A stretch of 64,000 nt of DNA. Source: Gnetum montanum (Eukaryota; Streptophyta; Gnetopsida; Gnetales; Gnetaceae). The notes under the pieces were generated by a model. The model was not told where the DNA came from. It saw only the letters and a list, made by a program, of their open reading frames with translations, and made no database searches. The position numbers and the translations under genes were made by a program. The stretch is taken from positions 32,772 through 96,771 of the forward strand of contig MNCI01020439.1 in NCBI GenBank assembly GCA_015680685.1. Direction: 5' to 3'. Shown one piece after another: positions 34,283 through 45,727 of the stretch; within the stretch, counting starts at the first letter, position 1; each line of letters starts with the position of its first letter.

Positions 34283-36384
34283 TATACTATCCGAAATCGT
34301 GAACGTAAGGTTGAAGGAGAAATGAACGTCAAAAGATCTCATGAGAGGTACAGCTGACCCTACCTTCGTGTGAGGAAAAGCTGGAAAAATGAAGGAAGAG
34401 TGCCTTGGATAGTCTACATGCAAATCAACCAAGGACATCCCTGAGCATAAGCTATGGCTTGTACTAGTGTTATCATAACAAACGTAACATGAATATGTAA
34501 AGGAAGCGTAGATGTAACGTAAGAATAGACTAGAATGATGCAAATGTAAAACAATGAACCAAAATAATGTAAACAATGCAATAAACCAGAATAATGTAAA
34601 TAGTGCAATGGAAGGAAAAAGACTGTATTGTATTGACTTAGAGAATAAAGTGCACTAGTCAAAATGCAGCTGTGTGTGCAGATGGCAGGTTAAGCATCAA
34701 GCCTTGAGATGAAGGATGAAGGATGAAGCATTTGCAGATGCTCAAGTGCTAGGGATCACGTGCGCTCCAACATCCAGGGTTGCCAGTTAATGCTCTTTAG
34801 GTCATCCTTTTTGAAAAATTGCCAACCCCATTTATGTTAATGAATAGGGTATTTATACCTTTTTCTAGGCTTGGGAGTGGGATTTATGAATGAGATCAAT
34901 GGTTGCGAGATGAGAGAAAAACGGATCACGTGACAGGTGTACATGGGCAGACTACATTCTGGACCGGATGCACTGTATCTTACAATGTGTATTGCTTTAA
35001 ATTGTGCTCATGCATATAATTTGAAGCGTAAGAGCTTGAAAATCTCACATATGTTCAAAATTTATAATAAAATAATAGTGTACAATAAGAGATCTTCATT
35101 TTGGCTTGCTTGGAACTTCCCAATCCATGAACTAGTTGCTATAGGATGCCAACATGAGTGATCCTATGGCTGTTCGAGATGCTTTTGCTTCATCAAGGCT
35201 GATAATGTGAGTTGATCTTATCCTGGCGTGCCCTTGACATGTGTCTAAAGTGCTCTAGGCCACTTTTGGTAGCTCACGCTAGGCTCACACTATCAGAGTG
35301 ACCTCAGCATGACCTGGGTGTGAGCTAGGCGTGAGCAAGCTGGAAAAGGTTCATTTCACATTAAATTTTGATTTTTGAGACCTTTCTTTCAAGTGTAACT
35401 ACTGCATGCCCTTGGGGGCAACCTGCATGCTAAGTCTGAGCCTATTTCTGCCTTGATTTAGGTCATTTTGGCAACTCACGCTAGGCTCACGCTGTCAGCG
35501 TGACTTGGCATGACCTCGGCATGACTAACTAGAAGTGACATATTTTGAGCTAAATTTTAACCTCCTACACCTATTCTCTGAAGTGTAACTACTGCCTTAT
35601 CTCCAGGGTGGCCTAGATGCTAAATTTGAGTTTGTTCTTATGTTAATTTAATCCACTTTTGATAGATCATGCTAGGCTCACGCTGTTAGCGTGACCTCAG
35701 CATGATTGCAGCGTGACCAAGCCAAAATGCCATGTTTCATGCACGAATTTTGATTTTCTAAAGCCTGTGAACAAGTAAAACTATTGCTTGTTTTTGGGGG
35801 TTGAGTTGATGCTGAAAATTGTGCTTGGAACTACTTGATTTTACCTATTTTTGTTTGGTCACGCTAGGCTCACGCTGACAGCGTGAGCCCAACATGGCTT
35901 GGGCATGAGTAAACAAATCCTACGATTTTGAGCTTAATTTTTGAGGTTCTGGAGGCCAAAATCTGCAATGAACATCAATGAAGCTCAAGGGAAGTCCACG
36001 TGCTCAAATTTAGACTATTAGGACTTGGTTTTGGGGCTCTGAAAGTTCTTCATGCTGTAGTCATGCCGTACTCACGCTAGGCAGTGTGACCTCAGCGTGA
36101 ATAGCAAGATTTGTGTAATTCTAACTTGAAATCTTGGGTTTTGGATGCTGAAAATTGAAGCAATTATCAGTGGGCCCCAAGGGGGCCTTGCCCATTCAAA
36201 TTAGGACTTTTTGGACCCAACTTGGAAGCTCTAAATCTTGCACATGCTAAGGGAAAGCTAGCTCGATAGCATGAGCATGTTGGCTTGAGTTCCATGCCTT
36301 AGTCATGTTTTTCATCTTGAATGCCGAAAGGGGCTTGAGTTGTTCTTGTTTCAAAGCGTTAAGCTAAAGTTCTGTAGTGTTTCA
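34283..36384 (-). repeat. 5' LTR of element X (2102 bp)
   Basis: It starts TGAAACACTACAG at 36384 (element sense) and ends TATA at 34283. It pairs with 15685-17777 over its whole length, with many substitutions. The five tandem units carry better-preserved palindromes, e.g. CTCACGCTGTCAGCGTGAC near 35487-35505, CTCACGCTGTTAGCGTGACC near 35678-35697, and CTCACGCTGACAGCGTGAGC near 35869-35888. TATA box at 34848-34859. Confidence 0.9.
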
Positions 36385-36389
36385 CATCC
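36385..36389. other. Target-site duplication of element X, right copy
   Basis: CATCC follows the right LTR and equals 15680-15684. The gag of element A resumes here. Confidence 0.85.
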
Positions 36390-36800
36390 AACTCAAGCAA
36401 ATGTTGGAAGAAAAAATTAGGAGACATCAATGCTACTACGAGCTCCTTAGGAACCCTTCTTTGGCCCTGCCTAATGAGCTCCCAGTTCCTAAGGGTTTCA
36501 GGTTGGACAAGTTTTGTGACTATCACCAACAGTGTGGTCACAACATAGATTACTATCTGGCATTGCAGGATGACATCTAGAGATTGATCGATCAAGGAAA
36601 ACTAGTATTGGATGAAAGAAACCCAGTATTCCTTGAGAACCAATCTATGCATGTCTACATAGACCCACTCAACACCAGTTACCTCATCAACGCCATCAGT
36701 ATTGACAGTGATCCTAGGCCACCCCAGTAGCCATTCATGGTCTAAGTGTCTTAATGTAGTGCACTAGCACCACCTGCGGTTAGCCAAAGATCGAAACAAC
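36390..36800 (+). pseudogene. Gag of element A, C-terminal part
   Basis: The frame continues from 15684. It reads KFCDYHQQCGHNIDYYLALQDDI (knuckle with the last Cys changed to Tyr) after RNPSLALPNELPVPKGFRLD. The end, with INAISIDSDPRPPQ*PF near 36690-36735, matches D at 48095-48142. The TAG at 36580 stands where D has CAA. Confidence 0.8.
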
Positions 36801-38090
36801 CATTTGTTCAGAGAGTCCGCGCTACCCCGCTTGTTAGCACCATTAGCTCATTTCATCATCAGGGGACTAACTCCTTTGATAGCCCCCACCCTGCCTGAGA
36901 CAGCTGAACAACCTTCTCGCCCTAAAAAATGGGAAGTGCATTTCGCAGTTGAGACGTCAAGAGGAAGTACCGTTCCTAGTATTTCCAAGCCTACATCTTC
37001 ACCCCCTGCGTCTACGCCCTCATCACCAAAGACGAACGTTGCTATAACCGCACAGTTTGTACTGCCCTGCCAAAAAGGGTCTGAACCCAAACTTGAAGTC
37101 ACCCCTCATTGGGAAATTCGTCTTCTGGGACGAATCAAAGAAGAGGAAGGTGTTAAACAGGGGGTGACCAAGACCTTTTGGATGCCCTCACTCAGGTCAA
37201 GCAAGCTCTAAAATAGAAAAAAACTACATTTAGCTTGTACAACATAATCATAACATCCGTCCCACATCGCAAGGCTTTGATTTGCATGTTGATAGCGATT
37301 CTAGTCAATGAAGACATGCCGATGAAAGAGGAAGCGATCCACTCAGTCATGCTTCCCTCCAAACCTACAGAACCAGAACTTTCTCAATTGACTTTTAGTG
37401 ATGAATCCATTAGAGAAGATCCCAAAAGGGGCAAGGTGACTACAGCACCACTATTCATCACAATTCGGGTAGGCCAACACCAAATCTGAAGGGTACACAT
37501 TGATGATGGGGCTGCCACGAATGTCACCCCCTTTCCTATTGTGGACATGTTGGGCTTGGTCTACCAGATCAAACCCACAACAACGTCATGCCTAAGGTCG
37601 TTCAATGAGGCATGTATCCTGGTGAAGGGCACGGTTCGCATAGACTTCGTGGCAGGGGACCAGTTCCCCACAAACGCAATGTTCATCGTGGTTGAGGAAA
37701 TGCCTGAGTTTAACCTGATCTTGGGGAGGTCATGATTAGCACAACTTAGGGCTGTCTCTTCGCCCATTCACCAAGAAATCCACTTACAATACGTAGGTAG
37801 GGAGGTGGTGATCCATGATGACAATGTAGTAGCCCAAGCTATCAATAACATAGACATGGAGCAGGGCTCAGGGTTCGTAACATTTGAGAATGAAGTGCCT
37901 ACTTACGCACATACTAACCATCCAACGGGAGAATCAGCTTAGCAAGCCAATTCCAAAAACAAAAGTGCGTGGGTTGAGTTGCCCTTCCAAGCGGGGGACA
38001 ACGATGTGAATGAAGACTTTGGCAAAGTGCCTTGGCCTTACGCTCCACTCAATCCACGATGGGTCAAGAAGCAGCTATGCATAGCATAGC
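36800..38090 (+). pseudogene. Protease region of element A
   Basis: A Pro/Ser-rich linker (36840-37130) is followed by the SVPHRKALI block, then the retropepsin core with VHIDDGAATNVTPF (near 37495-37535) and EFNLILGRS (37705-37735). Next come HQEIHLQYVGREVVIHDD and an acidic segment ending RWVKKQLCIA* at about 38090. There are stops after HQI (37487) and at the Trp after ILGRS (37735). The end matches D, so the coding part of this exon probably finishes here. Confidence 0.75.
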
Positions 38091-38224
38091 AACCTCGCTA
38101 CTTCCTGCCTAGTCACCATTCTTTGCACATTACCACCTTTCTTTGTTTACAATGCATCTATCTACATAAGTTACCAATTAGCCTTTGTTCAAGTTATTAA
38201 CGTATCATATCTTGGGAAGGCTAA

Positions 38225-38405
38225 GCTATGGCCTGAAATAGCCTAAAACTAGCTAAGGCCCAAAACGACCTAAAACTAGCACTAGCCTGAAATGGCCTAA
38301 AACTAGCAACGTCCCTCAGAGGCCCAAAACGACCTAAAACTAGCAATGGCCTGAAATGACCTAAAACTAGCAAAGGCCCGAAATGGCCTAAAACTAGCAC
38401 ATGAA
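38225..38405 (+). repeat. Hairpin-repeat cluster, protease side of element A antisense gene
   Basis: Six or seven units read GGCCTGAAATGGCCTAAAACTAGC or near variants such as GGCCCAAAACGACCTAAAACTAGC. Most have a GGCC-N6-GGCC stem; the others keep three of four pairs. They lie directly after protease and are oriented as in B, D and X relative to the element. Confidence 0.8.
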
Positions 38406-38572
38406 AGCATGAAAATTTTACATGAAACATAACGCGTAGACAATGCACTAATTAATGCAGAATCAATTTCTTCTTTGAAATTCTCTTATTTATTCAAAAC
38501 CTTTGCCTTTTGGACAATGTTTGCAAAAAACAATTTTACAAAATTTTAAATTTCAAAAAAAATCCCATGTTG

Positions 38573-41500
38573 TCATGGGTTGTCCCTGTTCGCATCATCT
38601 TCACCATTCGTTCATGCATCACTTCCTTTTACACCTCTTTTTCCCGCATTATCCTCTTCTGATTCTTCATTCTTTCCCTCTATGGGCCCTGTGCCCCAAT
38701 TTGGAACCTGCATTGTAGGTGGCTTCGACATTCTGACGTGCGATGGTCCAAAATCTGGCATAGTCTATCACAGCCATGCGCCAATCCTCATTCTTTGTGT
38801 CATAGGGTATGAGGAATTTTTTCCTCAACTTGAGATCCTCCACCTTGGCGCTCAAGTCGGCCTACTTTTGCTCAGCTTTTTGGACCTACTTCCGTAGGTC
38901 CTTGTTGATCCACTTATACTCGCACAAGGAGTGTGCCAAGTGCAAAGCGCATTTGCAAGCCTCATCGTATGCATGACAAGACACCTCGGTTACTTCAGGC
39001 AAGAATGTAGGCATGACACTGACTTTCAAAGGTCATGCCGGGTCCCATTTGAGCTAAGAGGCTACCATAACACAAAGGGCGTAGCAATCACATTAGCATA
39101 GCAAGATTAGCAAGCTCAAGAAATTCTAGTGTAGCAACATAAGAGCACCTAACACTACTACTTATCCATGTTGGGGTCCACCTACTGAAGGCGACTGAAC
39201 ATGTCATCGACGATTCCCTACATGAATGTAAACTTATCAGGGATCTCGTCCCATGGTTCTACACGAGTCAGAGGGGGTCCCGTAGCATCAAAATTAGCGC
39301 CTGTTACATAACTAAACACATTAGCAATGGCCGAAATGGGCTATGACAAGGTAGACACATTACTGAACTCACCAGCATCTGATTGGGATCTCCCTTCTTG
39401 CTGATGCAAGACGATGAAGATAGCCTTGGCAGAAGTCCCTACTAAGTCTGTACGGGCCTCTTCTTCATGCACTGGTGCCTTTCCTTTTGAGAGAACGGTG
39501 TCGTTTTTATTCAAAGGAGACTCTTCTTCATCTCCAAAAATGCCATCCTCATTACTAGGAGGACTCTTCCTGATAATGAGAGCCCCTACCTTAGCGACAG
39601 GAGTTCTTTCCTTCTTGATTGGGACCCTTCTCTCTAAGATTGGGGCCTCCATCTCTTTATTTATTGCCCCCATATTAGGGGCCAACACCTCTTCATCACC
39701 TTCTTCTTCTTCCTCTTCTTCTTCTGCTAGTCAAAAAACATGTTTGCATTAGCCCAAAACAAGTTAGATTAAAGCAGGTGCTACGCTACGTTATGCTACC
39801 TAGCGTAGCGTAGCATAGCAGACATCAATAAGTGAGGCATAAAAAAAAGTGTTTACCAATGGGGCATTGCATCCTCTGTAGTTTAAGCTACAGCCACCAC
39901 CCCTCCTCTTCCTCCACACAAAGGGTTTCCTTAGCTAGAGGAGGCCTCTTCTGCTACAACTTTTTGACCACAGTCTCTGCTATGAGATGCTCCCCCCGTG
40001 ATTCTACTGGCTACAGCCGAAGGCACCTCTCCTACGCTATCTTGGCCATGAAAGTTGTAGGCCTCCTGATCCCTAGTCGTCATAGAGAGCGACTCCCCAA
40101 TTATTTCTAGAGGATCTTGGGCTGAGGTGGTCTAGAGGATCTGGTGAATCCACAGTTTGGAAATTTGGTTGCGATTCTGCATGACCTAGGCCCCATTCTC
40201 GTGAGCCACTAGAAACTCTATAAAATGCTTCAGACATGCTATGTAAAAGGCATAATGTATATTGGAATGGGACTCTGGTTTCTTATGGAGCCCCAAGATT
40301 TCAATCTGCAAGCCTTTACATAGAAACCTAGCCCATTTGTAATGGGCCCCCTCTTCCATGACCTAATGCATTACCTAGGCCTGCTCAATCCTCAGGACCT
40401 TTCTTTGGGAAAGAATCTAGGGGAATGCATGAGCACAGAAGATAGGGTAAATCTCCCTCGTAGGTCCTTCTTTAAGCTTCTCCATGGTGAGCCCCTTTCA
40501 CTTCTTAGCAATCCCTAACCACTCTTGAATGTCCTTCTTCTGAAGGGTTAGCTCCTTCTTTCCCTTTGAACCTATGAGGATGCCATTAGCAAGGACACCA
40601 AAGAGGTCCACGAATAGCTGGTCATTGATTTCAATGACCACCTGTACAGCCTGTATGCGCGTGCGGAAGCAGCTCGCCTTGTCGGAAAAGGAGTCAACCA
40701 GGGAGAGCATCTCGATAGTAGTAACACTCAGATTCAAGGCCAGGAATAGATCCATAAGCCCAGCCTTTAGGATATTCTAGACCAAGGAGTTCGAAGCTGC
40801 ACCATTTATCTAGCGCTGGATCGTATCTACTTCTCCATACTTGAAGTAGATGTTTGCCTCCTGTGTCTCAATGGTTACCACCATCACCTCTCAAGGCTTC
40901 TTCGCCCTTATAATAGTTTTCACAAGAGACTTTTAGCATTAAAACATAGAAAATCCAAAGATTTCAAAGACACTTGAACATGCAACACTTACTATTCAGC
41001 CTACTAGGTCGGTACGATGATGGGAATGGCAAAAGACTAACTAGAACTTGTTCAATAGTAATTGGTTTGAAGGGTTCTACCCACCCCTCATCCAGCCAAC
41101 TAGACCCCTTGCATTGATCATAGGGAATGGGGAATAGGTGTGGGTAGGTATGGTATTCACCCTCACATTGACCAATCACACCTGCCCATAGGTTCTCAAT
41201 AGAAGAGAACTCTTGTAGGGCTATACGTGTTGTAATCAATAAACCCATTCGGTCGTGAAGCCCTTCTTTGTTGATGTAGAACCTGGTAACAAGAACAAAC
41301 TGTTAGCATTTGGCCAATATGACCAGCATCACATAATACAATGAAACAAGGCTATGAAACTCACCTGTTAGCATAATAAACAATTCCTGGTGGGTTTTGA
41401 AAGCATATTGCCATATAATGTGCAACAAACCATGTGTTGTAAGAATGGTAGCAGCTGTATTCAGTCATATCCTAGATCCAGGCCAAACACCTTAACCTGG

Positions 41501-42465
41501 TTGGGTGTTGATTAGATCCTTCTCCCTACCTACTCATGATTACTCCATCCATCAGAAACTTCAAGATTCCCTGACTTGCCCCAGGCAATATGGCTTTGGT
41601 TATGATGGCCGCTTCCTCCTCCTCTAGGTATGACCAAGTGATCACACTAAAGTGTTGGAGGAGATATTGTAGGAACTCCTGTGCTCCTTTCCTGAACGAA
41701 ATCCCTTGCTCTTTCACACATATTTGGGGAGGAGGGGCATTGTCCATGGGTTTTCTTACATGACACAGGACCCCTGCAATTTCTAAGATAATCAGAATTT
41801 GCCTTAGTCCTATCCTGCACAACCTAGTCAACAAGCGTTAACATCATGTCTAAGTACAATACGCACACAACATAGCAATACCTAATAGTTCATGCATATA
41901 ACGTAGCATAACCCTCATCCTACACATAGCATAGCAAGAACATAAAAGCACTAGTGTAGGAAAAATGGCCTAACGTAGCAACAGAGAAATTAGCCCTAAT
42001 AGGGTGATTAACAATATGCCCTCAGAAAACACATGTCACACTGTCACATCATGCATGGCCAAAGGTCCGATGCTATGCCATTCTAAATCCAAGTAATTTT
42101 AATTGCCCAAACCCCTGTGGTTATGACAACCATAGCAGTGGTGGTTTATGCGACCTTGCATGCAACGATGGCATAGCACTTATGCATCCGCTGTGGCCAA
42201 AACGGCCACAGCGGCGATACAAAGGCCAAAACAATGCGATGACAAAAAACAAAAATGACTAAGACTAGGATACAAAGTGAAAGCATAGGACAATAGAAAA
42301 AAAATGATAAAAGAATCATGAAAAAATAGAGGAAGCATAGTAGCCTACCGGGTCAACGGCGTGTCCTCCCACACCGTGACGTGCACTTGTGTCACATGCC
42401 ATAGGGTTTTCTTCACCTCCAACCTTTGCAAGCACCAGGTGAGTACGTTCCTTCTTTGGAGCCAT
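38573..42465 (-). pseudogene. Antisense multi-exon gene of element A, degraded
   Basis: Exon 1 runs 42465-42349 (MAPKKERTHLVLAKV, donor GTAGGC). Exon 2 starts near 41820, is open to 41526 (GLRQILIILEIAGVLCHVRK) and extends to about 41368. Exon 3 is about 41288-41000, ending at a perfect GTAAGT donor. Exon 4 is about 40912-39870, exon 5 about 39732-39172 with a Glu-rich start, and then a shortened exon 7 (from about 39055) joins the last exon with loss of the second half of the coiled-coil region. TGA 38575-38573 aligns with the end of the B copy. A one-base indel lies in exon 1 after LAKV. The exon order equals that of B and X. Confidence 0.7.
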
Positions 42466-42615
42466 CGTCCTACTTGCAGGGTTTCTCTCATCACTATACA
42501 GGAAACCACCTTGCTCACTACTAGCACGATCTCTCTGCTCTCCAAAATCACTTTGTGCTCCAAATATGGGCTCTGTGCTCTTACAGTGAGAATGACAAGC
42601 TTACTAGGGCTTAAT

Positions 42616-42627
42616 CCCTATTTATGG
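42616..42627 (-). promoter_or_regulatory. TATA-like box upstream of the antisense gene of element A
   Basis: The minus strand reads CCATAAATAGGG, about 150 bases upstream of the start codon at 42465. The same spacing and flanking words are found in B, and in D at the equivalent place. Confidence 0.5.
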
Positions 42628-42799
42628 CCATAATGGTGAAAAAGGGGAACTTGCTGCTCTCTCTCTCCATTTAATGTAGAGTGCACCGTACAACGTAGCA
42701 TGCTTGCCACGATGTCATAGCATTGGTGGCATTAAAACCTTGACATGCTTCAAGTTCATTGCTTGCTTTCCCAAAAAATGAAAGAAATATAAAATTTTC

Positions 42800-43075
42800 G
42801 TTACCGGTCTGAAATGACCTTAAACTAGCGTTTTTAGCATAGCGTTCCACTCTTGTTACCTATCTGAAAATACCTTAAACTAGCAATCCTAGCGTAGTAG
42901 TGACCTTAATAGTCTGAAAAGACCTTAAACTAGCAGTTTCACATTTTCGCATCAGTAGTTTTGTATTTCTTAGCAGTTCCATGTTCTCACATCAATAATT
43001 TCACATTTCCTATTTTAGCAGCTCTGCATCTTCATGCCATAGAGGTCTACCATGACTTTAAACTAGCAAAATTCT
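42800..43075 (+). repeat. Hairpin-repeat cluster, RT side of element A antisense gene
   Basis: Four units have the form GGTC-TGAAAT-GACC-TTAAACTAGC (42806-42828 is exact), with GTC/GAC variants near 42913 and 43045. The stems differ from the GGCC type on the protease side but still pair. Confidence 0.75.
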
Positions 43076-43189
43076 AATCTTTACATCATACTTCGCTAGT
43101 TACATCTTGTCATTACTTTGTAGGTTTTTGTTATGCATGATTACTACCAACAAGTGCCTCTTAACCAAGTTTTCATCTCATCTTGACAG

Positions 43190-43428
43190 GTTAAGAAAAA
43201 AATGGAAATCCATCATAATCTCTCCACATCTTTAGCTTTAGCAGGTCCACATGGCAAGCTTGCAAAACAATTGAACCCTGACTTGATCGACTAGGGGTCA
43301 ACCATAGCCAACACTATAGCGTCCTTAGAAACATCCCTAGACTAACCCAAGCATCTGGTCCAAACTCTAGATTTGGAGGCCAGGGATGTGACTATGGACC
43401 CTCTCGTTGAGATGTCCGTGATCACATC
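43190..43428 (+). pseudogene. N-terminal part of RT of element A, cut by element D
   Basis: It follows a splice-acceptor-like TCTTGACAG at 43181-43189. The segment aligns with D 55187-55430 (MEIHxxLxxSLxLAGPH) and ends at IEMSVITS where the LTR of D begins. TAG codons occur at Gln positions. The catalytic RT domain is lost from this copy in the window. Confidence 0.8.
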
Positions 43429-45026
43429 TGAAACACCCCAAAATTTCAAAGTTATTCTCGCTTCACTAGGCCTTGTAATTCGTGCAGTACTATGATAGTT
43501 CTCCAGGAGGAGAACGCTCTGAACTCAGGCTAGCCATTTCGGCAAAGTTTCTACTTTGGGTGTAAATAGGCTCTACGGATCATCCTGCCTATCCACCCAA
43601 GTAGTTTTCCTAGCCCACAACCTGCTCAAAAATGGTGTGCAGAGTTGACAGCAGCACTCAGGATGCGTAAAATAGTTTGGCAAGTTTTCTAAGTCATGAA
43701 GTCTACTACGCCACGCTACGCCTCGCCATGTAGCATAGAAAGTTTCAAAAAATGATTGTAGGATAAAGTTCCATGCTACACTATGCTACGTAGCGTAGCG
43801 TAGCATGGAAACAGCTATGGAACCAACTCCATCGCCGAACTTCAAGTCCTTCAACAATGTCCCTTTCCTTCAGGATGTGGTGGACCATGTCTACTGCTAT
43901 GCTACACCAAGATACATGGCGTAGCGAGGCATAGCAATCCTGTGGAAGAGAGAGAAGGCAGCTCAAACGGAAGAATCAGTAAGTTTACAGGTCTCACAAC
44001 GCAAGAAACAAAGTTTGCAAATTGGCAAATTTTTCACTACTAAGGCTAGTCGCTACACTACGTAGCATAGCATAGCATAGCAAGCATGCAACACACATGT
44101 AGCGAAATGCACGACAAGGTGCTATGCTACGTCGAGCATGCTATGCTACAAAGCACAATAGGGCATGCGGGTGGTTGTGCGACATCAATGCACTTCACCT
44201 AATTGGACCATTGGCACACGTCTTCAGACCCTAATGATGCAATTACGTCGTGGTAGGCTAACAATTACAACATGGAAGGCTCTCATTACAATAGTCATGC
44301 AGTTCCAATGGTCATACATGGCATGTGCAGCACCAGTAACTCAACGTTGGCCCAGGGCACATGGTAGTCAAACCGACCCTTTCACGTGCCCTTTAGCCCT
44401 ATAAATACCCTGATGAGCAGCGCTCAAAGGGTTCGACTATCTCGGGATGTTCTAAAAACAAGCATTGTGACATTCAGCATCAAGCATTGTAAGCTTTCTA
44501 TTTGACACTGCAAAACGTTAGCATTTTCAGCTGGCATTCTATTATGTCCCCCTTCTACCACCTTGGTAGAATTCCCACATTATCAGCACCTAAGTCTGTG
44601 CCCAAGTGCACAACTTGTTTTCCTTTACACGTCCTGGTTACTCTCAGGAACTCTACACTCAGCCACATTGTGAAACTGACTATATCCACCTTGACAGAGC
44701 AAACCTGTAGCTTTAGAGTGGTGCACTTTTTTAACTACATTTTTACTTGGTTTCCTGCTTATTACTGTGTTTTACATTATTTTCTGCTTTATTTACTTCT
44801 AAGAATTACTTCACTTTAGTTCGTGCTTTCATTTCCATTTTCAAATTATATGTTGCAAAAGGCTATATAGACGTCAGCTAAGTCCCTGTCTAATCCAGCA
44901 GACTATTCAGGGCACCTCATATTTGGTCACACACCCAGCATAGCACTCTTGTGGGTACAGGGTTGAAATTGTCACGCTAGCTAACCCCTAGGTGTTTTCC
45001 AACCGTCAACATTTTTGATCACTAAA
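43429..45026 (+). repeat. 5' LTR of element D (1598 bp)
   Basis: It starts TGAAACACCCCAAAATTTC and ends CACTAAA, six bases before the PBS. The end is mutated from the usual CA. The length agrees with the LTR of B (1599 bp). U3 palindromic arrays include CTACGTAGCGTAGCGTAGC (43784-43803), the region 43690-43735 and 44040-44080. TATA box 44399-44409. Confidence 0.9.
44399..44409 (+). promoter_or_regulatory. TATA box in the LTR of element D
   Basis: CTATAAATACC is followed about 10 bases later by GAGCAGCGCTCAAAGGG, which is conserved with A and B. It is the likely U3 core promoter. Confidence 0.7.
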
Positions 45027-45031
45027 ATTTT

Positions 45032-45050
45032 CTAGCACTAGAAGGAGGGC
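45032..45050 (+). other. Primer binding site of element D (mutated)
   Basis: CTAGCACTAGAAGGAGGGC aligns with TGGTGCTAGAAGGAGGGC of A; the start has diverged. Its place just after the LTR supports the call. Confidence 0.6.
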
Positions 45051-45059
45051 TTTTTGGTG

Positions 45060-45690
45060 GCTTTTCCACGTGTCACCGTAGTTCTGTGAGCCTTCTACAC
45101 CCTGATACGCATAAGCGTAAATGCAACACCCTTTTGTAGTTGTTTGCACTTTGTGCGTTGCAGATCGGTTGCCTCGAAGGTTCCTCTAGAGCCCCACAGA
45201 ACACAAGGCCTCCGATCACTAGTTAACTAGCTTGTCTTATAGTAGTCTTGCATGTATTCTGTACCCCATTGTGCCTGGTACAGATCGATCGCATCGACAG
45301 TTCCTCAGGGATCCTGTGAGATGTAAAGCCTTTGACTGCTAGCTAACTTGCTCATCCTACGGTAGTCTTGCATGCGCCTTGAACCCTATCACGCACTAGC
45401 GTAAATGCGACACCTTCTTGCAGTTGTTTACACTTTGTGTGATATAGGTCGGTTGCTTCGACGGTTCCTGTGGAGCCCTGCAAGACATAAATCCTTCTTG
45501 ATTGCCAGTTAACTAGACTTGTCTTATGGTAGTCTTGCATGTGCTCTACACCGTATCGTGCACTAGCATAAATGTGAAACCCTCTTATGGTTGTTTATGC
45601 CTTGTGTGGTGTAGATCAGTCACCTTGACGGTTCCTCGGGAATCCAGTAAGATGTAAAGCCTTCTTTTTGCTATTTTCTAGTTTCCTTGC
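45060..45690 (+). repeat. Leader of element D with four tandem repeats
   Basis: The word GTAGT(C/T)(C/T)TG recurs at about 45072, 45241, 45362 and 45528. Each unit also has CACTAGCxTAAATGxGAxACC, a TTGTTTAxxxTxTGTG stretch and CGACGGTTCCTxxGG. One unit is shorter by about 45 bases. The array is non-coding. Confidence 0.7.
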
Positions 45691-45727
45691 TCTCTTTGCG
45701 CTCTTTCGCATAACTACTTGCTTAACA

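Larger units (their letters stand above)
15685..36384 (-). mobile_element. Element X: complete 20.7-kb Tat/Ogre-type LTR retrotransposon
   Basis: Read from right to left it has 5' LTR 36384-34283, PBS, a long leader, gag (32221-30005), protease (29470-28560), hairpin repeats, an antisense eight-exon gene on the plus strand (23066-27936), hairpin repeats, RT, RNase H and archaeal-type RNase H (22502-20000), integrase (20000-19010), a third hairpin cluster, a 3' non-coding zone, PPT and 3' LTR 17777-15685. A 5-bp target duplication flanks it. The LTRs are clearly different from those of A, B and D, but the internal order is the same. The two LTRs differ at many sites and the proteins carry stops, so this is an old, inactive copy. 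Confidence 0.9.
11884..43428 (+). mobile_element. Element A: Tat/Ogre-type LTR retrotransposon, split by element X and truncated by element D
   Basis: The pieces in order are 5' LTR 11884-13159, PBS, leader, gag 13614-15684, insertion X (15685-36384), gag continuing at 36390, protease to 38090, hairpin repeats, antisense gene (42465-38573), a second hairpin cluster and the first part of RT (43190-43428). There the LTR of D begins. Joining 15684 to 36390 restores alignment with D gag across the junction, which supports the nesting. The remainder of A's RT, integrase and 3' LTR are not visible to the right of D/E and were probably deleted or lie further away. Confidence 0.85.
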
